Assembly: GCA_031279895.1 (NCBI GenBank)
Contig: JAITHR010000068.1
Coordinates: 1-5,547, forward strand
From: Spirochaetaceae bacterium
GTDB taxonomy: Bacteria; Spirochaetota; Spirochaetia; Treponematales; Breznakiellaceae
Direction of reading: 5' to 3'
Length of the DNA stretch: 5,547 nucleotides
The notes under the pieces were generated by a model that had not been told where the DNA came from, ran no database searches, and saw only the letters and a program-made list of their open reading frames with translations. This document shows, one piece after another, positions 1 through 5,528 of the stretch (its first letter is position 1; the number at the start of each line of letters is the position of its first letter). A program made the position numbers and the translations under genes.

Positions 1-1433
1 TCAAGGGGTATGCCGCGGGAGGCGGAAACCCAGTGTATCGTGCTTTTGACTTTCCGGTTATTCTCCGCGTTGCCGCCGCGGGTGGCGGGGTCGTACACGG
101 CGCGCACCGCCGTAACCGCGCCGGTCTCCGCGTCCCGCTCGAATCCGGTGCAGGTGATAATATAGGCGTAGCGCAGGCGCACCGAGTTGCCCGCAAAAAG
201 CCGGTAGTATTTGGGCGCGGGGTTCTCCGCAAAGTCCTCGCGCTCTATCCAGAGTTCCCGCGAAAAGACGACGGCTCTGGTTCCGGCGCCGGGGTCCTCC
301 GGGTTGTTCACCGCTTCCAGGGTTTCCTCCCTCCCGTCCTCCCAGTTCTCGATGATAAGTTTGAGGGGCCGGATTACCGCCATAAAGCGCGGGGCGCGCC
401 TGTTAAGGTCTTCGCGGAGGCAGTATTCAAGGAAGGCGCTGTCAACAAGGCTGTCGGTCTTGGCAATCCCCACCTGGGAGACGAAAGCCCGCAGCGCCTC
501 CGGCGTGTACCCCCGGCGCCGCAGCCCCGCGATGGTGGGCATCCGCGGGTCGTCCCAGCCCGAAACGAACCCCTCTTTCACGAGTCTAAGGAGCCAGCGC
601 TTGGAAAGCACGGTGCGGCTCAGGTTGAGACGGGCGAACTCTATCTGGCGGGAGGGAAAGACCTCCGCCTCCTTAATAAACCAGTTGTAGAGCGGGCGGT
701 GTATCTCGTATTCCATGGAGCAGAGCGAATGGGTAATCCCCTCTTTCGCGTCCGAGAGGGGGTGCTGGAAGTCGTACATAGGATAGATACACCACGCCTT
801 GCCGGTGCGGTAGTGGGCTTCCCGGCGTATCCGGTACATCACCGGGTCCCGCAGGAGCAGGTTGGGGTGCGCCATGTCGATTTTCGCCCGCAGGGTTTTT
901 TCCCCGTCGGCGAACTCGCCGGCCCGCATTCGGGCAAAGAGGTCGAGGTTCTCCTCCACCGACCGGTCCCGAAAGGGGCTGTTTCTCCCCGGAGGGGTAT
1001 GGGTTATGTTGTTTTTATCCGGCGCGTCGGTTCCCCGATACCGGCTCATCTCTTCCTCCGAGAGGTCGTCGACATAGGCCTTTCCCTTTTTGATGATTGT
1101 AAGCGCCAGTTCATAGAGGTACTCGTAGTAATCCGAGGCGTAGTATTCCCGATCCTCCCAGTCGTACCCCATCCACCGGAGGTCCCGCTTTATGGCCTCC
1201 ACATAGGAAAGGTCTTCTTTTTCCGGGTTCGTGTCGTCGAAGCGGAGGTTGCATTTCCCCCGGAACCGTTCGGCCATGGAGAAGTCAACGTAGAATGCTT
1301 TGCAGTGGCCGATATGGAGCCAGCCGTTCGGCTCCGGCGGAAAACGGGTATGGACGCGGGAGAAGCGCCCGGAAGCCAGGTCTTCCTTGATATAATCGCT
1401 TATGAAATCGCTTTTTTCTTTCTCTTTTTCCAT
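1..1433 (-). CDS. glnS: Glutamine--tRNA ligase (GlnRS), 3' end cut by the window edge
   Basis: Cytoplasmic class I aminoacyl-tRNA synthetase that charges tRNA-Gln with glutamine using ATP. Read on the minus strand, 477 codons are visible. FPPEPNGWLHIGHCKA contains the HIGH motif at residues 40-43, the same numbering as the E. coli enzyme. RFDDTNP follows, with Asp66, which in E. coli GlnRS contacts the glutamine. CIYPMYDF and GITHSLC lie further on, and VLSKR at 275-279 is the KMSKS-type loop. The anticodon-binding beta-barrel part reaches IHWVSA just before the edge. About 85 residues are missing compared with the roughly 554-aa E. coli protein. Residues 136-147 (between YRGT and PGRNSP) are about nine residues longer than in E. 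coli. The ATG at 1433 is chosen because it gives MEKEKEKSDF and the matching motif numbering. The only SD-like sequence (GGGAG, 1454-1450) is rather far, 16 nt upstream. The gene lies 40 nt after the preceding gene, so it is probably co-transcribed. GlnRS rather than GluRS is clear from the motif context. Confidence 0.97.
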   Translation of the reverse strand, partial: MEKEKEKSDFISDYIKEDLASGRFSRVHTRFPPEPNGWLHIGHCKAFYVDFSMAERFRGKCNLRFDDTNPEKEDLSYVEAIKRDLRWMGYDWEDREYYASDYYEYLYELALTIIKKGKAYVDDLSEEEMSRYRGTDAPDKNNITHTPPGRNSPFRDRSVEENLDLFARMRAGEFADGEKTLRAKIDMAHPNLLLRDPVMYRIRREAHYRTGKAWCIYPMYDFQHPLSDAKEGITHSLCSMEYEIHRPLYNWFIKEAEVFPSRQIEFARLNLSRTVLSKRWLLRLVKEGFVSGWDDPRMPTIAGLRRRGYTPEALRAFVSQVGIAKTDSLVDSAFLEYCLREDLNRRAPRFMAVIRPLKLIIENWEDGREETLEAVNNPEDPGAGTRAVVFSRELWIEREDFAENPAPKYYRLFAGNSVRLRYAYIITCTGFERDAETGAVTAVRAVYDPATRGGNAENNRKVKSTIHWVSASRGIPL

Positions 1434-1473
1434 GATTGTTTTTCGTTCGCTCCCTTTTTCGCGTGTTACGCCG

Positions 1474-2046
1474 TTAAAAATTGGTGAGATAGCATACGCC
1501 GAGCCAGAGCACCGCTTTGAAACAGTCGTTTTTATCGCAGCTCTGGGGTTTCGTGCAGCAGACGAGGCGTTTTAACTGCTGGCCGTACCAGAAGAAAAGC
1601 CCCATCTGGCTGTCAATGCGGAAGGTATATTCGGTGAAGTCTTCCTTCCGGCTCTGGGCGCCGAAGAAAAGGTAGGCCAGTTCGTCAAGAATAACGCCGA
1701 AGTCCCCCAGAGCCCTTTTATAATCCCCGTTTTCGATGTTGGCGACAAAATCCGGTATCCGGTCCTGAAGTTGTTCCTTGCGGTCTTCGTCCGCCCGTTC
1801 GACCCATGTTTTCTGGATGAGTAGGGAAAGGTTGTTTTGAAAGTGGCTTAAAAAATGGCGGGTTTCGTTTTTAAGCTCAATGCCCAGAAACTTCGTATAG
1901 TCGGCCTCTATTCCCAGGATACGGGCAAACGATCGGGCCGCGTCAACGCTCGGCCCCTGATCCTTACAGAACCCCTCCGGCGGAAACAGCGCCTCCGCGA
2001 TATGCCGGTACTCTTTCGGAACCGTTTTATGAATACAGGTACGCAT
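1474..2046 (-). CDS. Unrecognised small protein of 190 aa upstream of glnS
   Basis: I do not recognise a family. The soluble-looking protein begins MRTCIHKTVPKEYRHIAEAL and is rich in charged and amphipathic helical segments. It has no signal peptide or clear membrane segment. Near the C-terminus is a cysteine group (CC, then C at +6 and +11, in the stretch CCTKPQSCDKNDCF) that could bind a metal or form disulfides; this is inference. The open frame extends upstream to a TTG at 2082, adding 12 residues (202 aa), but that TTG is the first half of a TTGACA -35-like box, so I prefer the ATG at 2046. No Shine-Dalgarno sequence precedes it. It ends 40 nt before glnS with only a weak SD between, suggesting a shared transcript. 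The acidic and basic balance and codon use resemble its neighbours, which supports it being a real gene. Its link to tRNA charging is only positional. Confidence 0.75.
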   Translation of the reverse strand: MRTCIHKTVPKEYRHIAEALFPPEGFCKDQGPSVDAARSFARILGIEADYTKFLGIELKNETRHFLSHFQNNLSLLIQKTWVERADEDRKEQLQDRIPDFVANIENGDYKRALGDFGVILDELAYLFFGAQSRKEDFTEYTFRIDSQMGLFFWYGQQLKRLVCCTKPQSCDKNDCFKAVLWLGVCYLTNF

Positions 2047-2076
2047 AGGGGTAACGATGGTAAGAAAACAAAAAAT

Positions 2077-2082
2077 TGTCAA
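2077..2082 (-). promoter_or_regulatory. -35-like box TTGACA before the unknown gene
   Basis: A perfect TTGACA on the minus strand is followed by an AT-rich run (ATTTTTTGTTTTC). The -10 is poor: CATCGT at 2059-2054 has the ideal 17-nt spacer but matches only 3 of 6 positions, while TACCAT at 2062-2057 matches 4 of 6 with a short 14-nt spacer. If active, transcription would begin around the ATG at 2046, giving a nearly leaderless mRNA. The box begins at the first base after the GC-rich repeat island. Confidence 0.35.
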
Positions 2083-2110
2083 CCTCCGCCGCAGCCTCCG
2101 GCTGTTTCAA

Positions 2111-2173
2111 AAGCGTCATGCGAAGCGCGGCAAAGCAGTCGTTGATGGCTGAGAGGCGCTTCGCATGACGCTT
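2111..2173. repeat. 18-bp perfect inverted repeat with 27-nt loop
   Basis: The arm AAGCGTCATGCGAAGCGC (2111-2128) is the exact reverse complement of 2156-2173. The 27-nt spacer (2129-2155) begins GGCAAAGCAGTCG. There is no T-run next to either arm, so it is not a standard terminator. It looks like the core of a REP/BIME-type unit, and the outer part of the right arm is reused at 5400-5410. Confidence 0.85.
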
Positions 2174-2185
2174 ATGGTGTGGGGC

Positions 2186-2207
2186 GTGGGGAGGCTGGCC
2201 TCCCCAC
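2186..2207. repeat. 9-bp hairpin GTGGGGAGG / CCTCCCCAC
   Basis: Perfect 9-bp stem with a CTGG tetraloop (2195-2198). It lies downstream of the exporter gene in transcription order, but no T-tract follows on the minus strand (CCCCACACC continues), so it is a weak terminator candidate at best. Confidence 0.6.
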
Positions 2208-2235
2208 ATCTCTTAAAAACGCGAACCGGCACGAA

Positions 2236-2270
2236 GCGCCTCAAAGCGGGCAAAGTCCGCTAACAGGCGC
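2236..2270. repeat. Two-tier 35-nt hairpin directly after the MATE stop codon
   Basis: Outer stem GCGCCT (2236-2241) pairs with AGGCGC (2265-2270). Three-nt internal loops (CAA and AAC) separate it from the inner stem AGCGG (2245-2249) / CCGCT (2257-2261), closed by a 7-nt loop GCAAAGT. It starts 3 nt after the exporter stop codon on the minus strand. The first T-run on the minus strand (GTTTTT) lies about 15 nt beyond the stem, too far for a classical intrinsic terminator. It could instead protect the mRNA 3' end or be one module of the repeat island. Confidence 0.6.
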
Positions 2271-2273
2271 GTA

Positions 2274-3710
2274 TCAGGACGCTTTTGTGCCTCCGCCGCC
2301 GGCGGCGGAGAGCTTTTTGAGTTCCAGGGCGATCATGAAGGCGGTTAAGAGAAACGCGAACCCCTCGGCCACCGGCACCGCGGCGATAACCCCGTGCAGA
2401 CCCCAGACCCTGCCGAATAGGAGTATACACGGGATAAGGATGAGGCACTGGCGCAGCATGGAAAGGATAATCGAAAGGGCGGGGCGGCCTGTGGCCACAA
2501 ACACGTTGGCCGATACGATCTGGAAGCCGCTTAACGGGAGGAGAAGCATGGTGGTCCGCATGGCCCAGGGCGTAAAACCGCGGAGCGCGGCGCTGCCGCG
2601 GGGGGCGAAAAGGTCAACCACCGCCTGCGGGAACAGCACCACCGCAAGGAAGCCCAGAATACAGATGCCCGTGGCCGCGAGCGCGGCCCGGAGATACGCG
2701 GCAATAACCCTGTCGAACCTCTTCGCCCCGTAGTTATACCCTAAAAGCGGCTGCGCCCCCTGATTTATCCCGAACACCGGCATCATAACCAGCAACATGA
2801 CGGTCATAACGATATTAAAGCCGGAGAGCGCGACGTCCCCGCCGTCGGGAACCCCCAAAGCTTCGGCGCCGTACCAATCCATGCTGGCGTTAAAGAGAAA
2901 CTGTACCGCGGACATCATAAACTGGAGCAGGAACTGGGCGGAACCGAACCGCATAATCAGCCGTACAATCTCCGCCGAGGGGATAAAGCTTCGCAGCCTG
3001 AGCCTTATGACAGCGCCGGGCGCGGCGTTGAACCAAAGGAGCCAGATTCCCGAAGCCCCCTGGGAGATCACCGTGGCCCAGGCAGCGCCCTCGACGCCCC
3101 AGCGGAATACGAAGATGAAGAGCGCGTCAAGGATCACGTTGGTTCCGGCGCCGATGAACATACCGATCATGCTTACAAGCGGGAAGCCCTGGGACCTCGT
3201 GCAGTGGGAAAAGCCGAAGCCCAGCATGAAAAAGACCTGGCCGTACAGGATGATGCGGAGGTAACTTCGGGCGTAGTTCACTGCCCCGCTTCCCTCCCGC
3301 GCCCCCAGTCGGGAGACGAGCGGTTCAAGGAAGAGCAGCCCCAGCAGGGTGAGCAAAGCCCCCGTGCCTAAAAGGAGAAAGAAACAATGGTTTAGGGTAC
3401 GCTCCGCCTCCTCCCGCCGGCCCTGGCCCAGACGCATGGAGATCATGTTCGCGGCTCCGAAGCCGAAGAGCATGGCAAAGGCCATGCTTATCGTCATAAG
3501 GGGAAGCACCAGGGAAAGGCCGCCCAGGGCTATCTCGTTTACCCCGCGCCCCACGAAGATGCGGTCAACTACGTTGTAAAGGGCGTTGACCAACATTCCC
3601 GCGATAGCCGGAACGGAGAAGCGGAGGAGGAGTGCGCCCACAGGCTCGGTGCCGAGTCGGGACGCGGCGTCTCCGTTATCGGTGCGGGATTCTTTAAGGA
3701 AATCAGACAC
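2274..3710 (-). CDS. MATE-family multidrug/cation antiporter, 478 aa
   Basis: Inner-membrane exporter that expels drugs or other organic cations in exchange for H+ or Na+; the substrate cannot be told from sequence. The length and about twelve hydrophobic segments in two halves fit the MATE fold. The first half has FSVPAIAGMLVNALYNVVDR (residues 31-50, conserved Asp49) and a FGFGAANMISMRLGQG stretch near 82-97. The second half has GINQGAQPLLGYNYGAKR at 314-331, a signature of the MepA-like branch. The C-terminal tail ends LKKLSAAGGGGTKAS. The GTG start at 3710 is supported by AGGTGG (3720-3715) at good spacing (GAAGGTGG, then CACT, then GTG). The gene follows the methyltransferase by 60 nt and precedes the repeat island. 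It is complete with no frameshift. No regulator of the MarR or TetR type is adjacent. Confidence 0.95.
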   Translation of the reverse strand: MSDFLKESRTDNGDAASRLGTEPVGALLLRFSVPAIAGMLVNALYNVVDRIFVGRGVNEIALGGLSLVLPLMTISMAFAMLFGFGAANMISMRLGQGRREEAERTLNHCFFLLLGTGALLTLLGLLFLEPLVSRLGAREGSGAVNYARSYLRIILYGQVFFMLGFGFSHCTRSQGFPLVSMIGMFIGAGTNVILDALFIFVFRWGVEGAAWATVISQGASGIWLLWFNAAPGAVIRLRLRSFIPSAEIVRLIMRFGSAQFLLQFMMSAVQFLFNASMDWYGAEALGVPDGGDVALSGFNIVMTVMLLVMMPVFGINQGAQPLLGYNYGAKRFDRVIAAYLRAALAATGICILGFLAVVLFPQAVVDLFAPRGSAALRGFTPWAMRTTMLLLPLSGFQIVSANVFVATGRPALSIILSMLRQCLILIPCILLFGRVWGLHGVIAAVPVAEGFAFLLTAFMIALELKKLSAAGGGGTKAS

Positions 3711-3714
3711 AGTG

Positions 3715-3722
3715 CCACCTTC
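3715..3722 (-). promoter_or_regulatory. Shine-Dalgarno GAAGGTGG fixing the GTG start of the MATE gene
   Basis: Purine-rich GAAGGTGG lies 4 nt before GTG on the minus strand. It is the only clear SD of normal spacing in the window, and it supports GTG over later starts. Confidence 0.7.
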
Positions 3723-3770
3723 TTTGATGTTCGTAATCGTCGTTATCGTTATATGAGAGAACCGGGGGCA

Positions 3771-4742
3771 TCAGGCGCCGCGGTCTTTTACGGGAACCGG
3801 CGGGGAACCGGAATCCCCCGCGCTTTCCGAAGGATCGGTTTTCATCCACGTAAGCTCGTGCTTGTTATGGGAGAGATGCACCACCGCGCTTCGGGGAATG
3901 GCCGCGAAAGCCCGGGCGGTTTCCGTGTCCGGCGCCCCCTGCATTTTTATCGCGCAGACGAAGTTCGCGCACAGGCCGGATTCGAGCCACGCCTCTATCC
4001 ATCGGAAGAGCCGGCGCGGGTAGCAGGCCGCGTCGCAGAAAAGCCAGCGGATAGGGCCTATGTCTTGCGGTTTCAGGGTGAAGGCGTCGTGTTTGAGGTA
4101 CGTTACCCCAGGCATGGCGCGTATCCGGTCCGCCAGGGGCGCCCTGTCCACCGCCGTAACCAGTGCGCCCAGTCGGGAGAGCGCCCATGTCCACCCTCCG
4201 GGGCTGGCGCCCGCGTCAAGGCAGGCGTCGCGGGCACGGGGCCAGGCGCGGCACAGGGTCAGGGCCTCCCACAGTTTGAGATAGGCTCTGCTTGGCGGCC
4301 CGGTTTTGTCTTCGGCAAAGGTTACGGCACCGCCCGGAAACGGGCTTGTGCAGCGGGCCGATCCGATAATCGTGTGCGGGTCAACCAGGGTCCAGCCGCC
4401 CATAGGCGCGGTCCCCATAATCCAGGGGAACAGGCGCGGCTTTGTCGAGACCCGCGGGAGGCGGGCCTCGATAAGGGCGGCGCGGCGGAAGTGGGCCGTA
4501 GGGGTGAGGCGCCAGTTTCTCTGGATGACCCGCAGGGCGCCGGCGGCCTCGGAGATAGAACCGAAACGCAGCGTAAACGGGGCGAGCCAGATATTCCGGT
4601 TCCAGAAAACCGGCGTGTCCGCTGCGCGTCCGTGGTACAAGTCCCCCCAGTGCGCCGCGCATTGCCCTATTTCTTCCAGAAGGTGTCCCTCAAAACCTTT
4701 GACCCCGTGATAAATCCACCCGTCAAGGGGTGTCAGGGTCAT
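3771..4742 (-). CDS. RlmM/FtsJ-like SAM-dependent 2'-O-ribose RNA methyltransferase, 323 aa
   Basis: Predicted to transfer methyl from S-adenosylmethionine to a ribose 2'-OH, most likely in rRNA; E. coli RlmM methylates C2498 of 23S rRNA. The SAM-binding motif LDAGASPGGWTW is at residues 175-186, and ALVTAVDRAPLA gives the acidic loop around Asp199. The FtsJ-family K-D-K-E catalytic set is visible: Lys156 (PPSRAYLKLWEA), Asp237 (WLFCDA), Lys266 (CAIKMQG) and Glu296 (HNKHELTWM). The first ~150 residues would correspond to the RNA-binding N-terminal/THUMP part of RlmM but are shorter and hard to match. The whole protein is about 40 residues shorter than the 366-aa E. coli enzyme and ends in a disordered Ser/Pro/Asp tail. 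The ATG starts 5 nt after the PilZ stop codon with no SD, implying translational coupling. The exact target nucleotide is inference. Confidence 0.87.
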   Translation of the reverse strand: MTLTPLDGWIYHGVKGFEGHLLEEIGQCAAHWGDLYHGRAADTPVFWNRNIWLAPFTLRFGSISEAAGALRVIQRNWRLTPTAHFRRAALIEARLPRVSTKPRLFPWIMGTAPMGGWTLVDPHTIIGSARCTSPFPGGAVTFAEDKTGPPSRAYLKLWEALTLCRAWPRARDACLDAGASPGGWTWALSRLGALVTAVDRAPLADRIRAMPGVTYLKHDAFTLKPQDIGPIRWLFCDAACYPRRLFRWIEAWLESGLCANFVCAIKMQGAPDTETARAFAAIPRSAVVHLSHNKHELTWMKTDPSESAGDSGSPPVPVKDRGA

Positions 4743-4747
4743 GGCGG

Positions 4748-5080
4748 CTATTCAGCGCGCCAGGCCAGGTAATCCACGTACCGCTGAAACTGTTTCCCCT
4801 TGGGAGACTCGATAATCATAAATCCCATTTCACAGGAGTCTCCTCTGGGGCGGACCCAGCGGGCTTCAACCAGCAGGTCGAAATCGCCGATTTCACTGCT
4901 TTGGTCAGGGGAAATCTGAATGGTATATTGACTTTCCGGTCGTATGTTTACCCGCATGGTACATTCTATACAGCATCCGGTAATGCTGATGTCTTTTAGT
5001 AAGCCGCCGCTCTCGAAGACCCCTGCGATAGAAGCCCGTGCCTGAGCGCGGTATCGAATATTTTTCCGTTTTTCCTGCAT
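4748..5080 (-). CDS. PilZ-domain protein, likely c-di-GMP receptor, 110 aa
   Basis: Single-domain PilZ protein. Counting from the ATG at 5080, the c-di-GMP-binding arginine motif RxxxR is RKNIR (residues 5-9) and the second motif DxSxxG is DISITG (30-35). A beta-barrel pattern follows with VEARWV and CEMGFMI, as usual for the family. It probably changes a partner protein on binding c-di-GMP, for example in motility or surface behaviour; the partner is not visible here. The frame stays open up to a TTG at 5098 (116 aa, adding MAEWAI), but neither start has a Shine-Dalgarno sequence. I prefer ATG because a promoter-like -35/-10 pair sits just upstream and the TTG falls between the boxes. The two residues after DISITG are Cys-Cys, an uncommon choice. 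It is followed at 5 nt by the methyltransferase gene, so the two are an operon. Confidence 0.88.
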   Translation of the reverse strand: MQEKRKNIRYRAQARASIAGVFESGGLLKDISITGCCIECTMRVNIRPESQYTIQISPDQSSEIGDFDLLVEARWVRPRGDSCEMGFMIIESPKGKQFQRYVDYLAWRAE

Positions 5081-5088
5081 AATTGCCC

Positions 5089-5117
5089 ATTCTGCCAAAC
5101 AATTTTCTTTTAGTCAA
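5089..5117 (-). promoter_or_regulatory. Sigma70-like promoter immediately before the PilZ gene
   Basis: TTGACT (5117-5112, 5 of 6), a 17-nt spacer and CAGAAT (5094-5089, 4 of 6). The ATG at 5080 lies 8 nt after the -10 box, so transcription would start at or within a few bases of the start codon. The -35 box directly abuts the end of the tandem repeat block at 5118. Confidence 0.5.
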
Positions 5118-5341
5118 CCGGCGGCGCCGGAGGCACAGCATGGCCGCTTGTTATTTCAAAGTAGTGCAACACCGTGTCCGGTTACTTCACGGTTTGCTGT
5201 TGAGGCGCGGCTACGCTTCGCGCCGGCGGCGCCGGTGGCACAGCATGGCCGCCTGTTGTTTCAAAGTAGTGCAACACCGTGTCCGGTTACTTCACGGTTT
5301 GCTGTTGAGGCGCGGCTTACGCTTCGCGCCGTCGGTCGCGG
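5118..5341. repeat. Tandem repeat, 105-bp unit, two copies plus start of a third
   Basis: Copy 1 is 5118-5222, copy 2 is 5223-5328 and a degenerate start of a third copy is 5329-5341 (CCGTCGGTCGCGG against CCGGCGGCGCCGG). The copies differ at three substitutions (5131/5236, 5148/5253, 5153/5258) and one inserted T in copy 2 (CGGCTTACG against CGGCTACG). Each unit can form a GC-rich near-palindrome at its start, a hairpin ACCGTG / CACGGT with an 11-nt loop (5171-5193 and 5276-5298) extended by CAAC / GTTG, and GGCGCG / CGCGCC across the unit junction (5204-5224). Read as protein it gives Arg-rich repeats with non-silent changes and a frameshift, so it is not coding. Confidence 0.9.
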
Positions 5342-5399
5342 TTTGGGAGCTGTGCGTTGTTGTGCGTAGTAAATGGCGGGTCGCTGTTCGGGGCGCGTG
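5342..5399. other. Non-coding stretch between tandem repeat and 33-bp element
   Basis: I see no gene, promoter or clear structure here. It is GT-rich at first (GTGCGTTGTTGTGCGTAG) and then GC-rich. Together with the flanking repeats it makes up a gene-free stretch from about 5081 to the right edge. Confidence 0.5.
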
Positions 5400-5432
5400 G
5401 CATGACGCTTATGGAACAGCCGGAGGCTGCGG
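5400..5432. repeat. Dispersed 33-bp element, inverted copy of 2089-2121
   Basis: Begins GCATGACGCTTATGG and contains a small hairpin CAGCC-GGA-GGCTG (5417-5429). Compared with the reverse complement of 2089-2121 it differs at only two positions. Its first 15 nt also match 2163-2177 directly. It marks the left boundary of the AT-rich promoter segment at the right edge. Confidence 0.75.
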
Positions 5433-5474
5433 AGACGGTGTTGAACAATAAGACCAACGTACATAAAGCATGAT

Positions 5475-5503
5475 ACTATAGGGAAATACATTACTCATTT
5501 CAA
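5475..5503 (-). promoter_or_regulatory. Strong sigma70-type promoter reading into the repeats and toward the PilZ operon
   Basis: On the minus strand TTGAAA (5503-5498, 5 of 6) is followed by a 17-nt spacer and TATAGT (5480-5475, 5 of 6), in an AT-rich segment unlike the GC-rich repeats beside it. The expected start is near 5468. No convincing protein begins just downstream: short frames run into the repeats. It would therefore produce a leader of nearly 400 nt for the PilZ gene, or a separate non-coding RNA. Confidence 0.6.
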
Positions 5504-5528
5504 TCTGTTTCGGTTTTTACACCGTCAT

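Larger units (their letters stand above)
2083..2273. repeat. GC-rich repeat island between the MATE gene and the unknown gene
   Basis: This 190-nt gap holds no credible gene but three separate stem-loops (2111-2173, 2186-2207, 2236-2270). A 33-nt stretch (2089-2121) recurs in inverted orientation at 5400-5432 with two mismatches, and 15 nt (2163-2177) recur directly at 5400-5414. The motif CGAAGCGC occurs at 2120-2127, at 2232-2239 and, on the minus strand, at 2164-2157. This is the make-up of a dispersed REP- or MITE-like element. Read in some frames it gives peptides such as CFAALRMT, of the kind often wrongly annotated as small proteins from dispersed repeats. There is no transposase nearby. 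Confidence 0.7.

Noticed and set aside
33..1487. Long plus-strand open frame of 484 codons
   Set aside because: It lies antisense to glnS, whose catalytic motifs are unmistakable. The openness comes from GC-rich codon use in the real gene, and the translation resembles no protein.
2027..2209. Minus-strand frame containing CFAALRMTLLKQ
   Set aside because: This is translated dispersed repeat, a type of false small gene, and it overlaps the inverted repeat and the -35-like box.
3730..3753. TATAAC -10-like box and ACGATAACG/ACGATTACG tandem 9-mers before the MATE gene
   Set aside because: No acceptable -35 box lies 16-18 nt upstream of TATAAC, and the 9-mer duplication is short enough to be chance. 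An internal promoter is possible but not supported.
3753..4772. Plus-strand open frame of 339 codons
   Set aside because: Antisense to the methyltransferase with its SAM motif and K-D-K-E residues. The product is a low-complexity Arg/Gly/Ala sequence.
5118..5341. CRISPR array
   Set aside because: Units are contiguous 105-bp tandem copies without unique spacers, and there are no cas genes.
5083..5451. Plus-strand frame with two Arg-rich 35-residue repeats
   Set aside because: It is simply the 105-bp DNA repeat read in frame. The copies differ by amino-acid-changing substitutions and a frameshifting insertion, and there is no ribosome site.
5118..5468. Possible c-di-GMP riboswitch in the leader of the PilZ gene
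   Set aside because: I see no GEMM-like conserved core (no GCAAACC-type junction with the tetraloop-receptor pattern). The structure is explained by tandem repeats.
5261..5491. Minus-strand frame of 76 codons behind the right-edge promoter
   Set aside because: It begins near or inside the promoter itself and then runs through repeat DNA without any protein-like composition.
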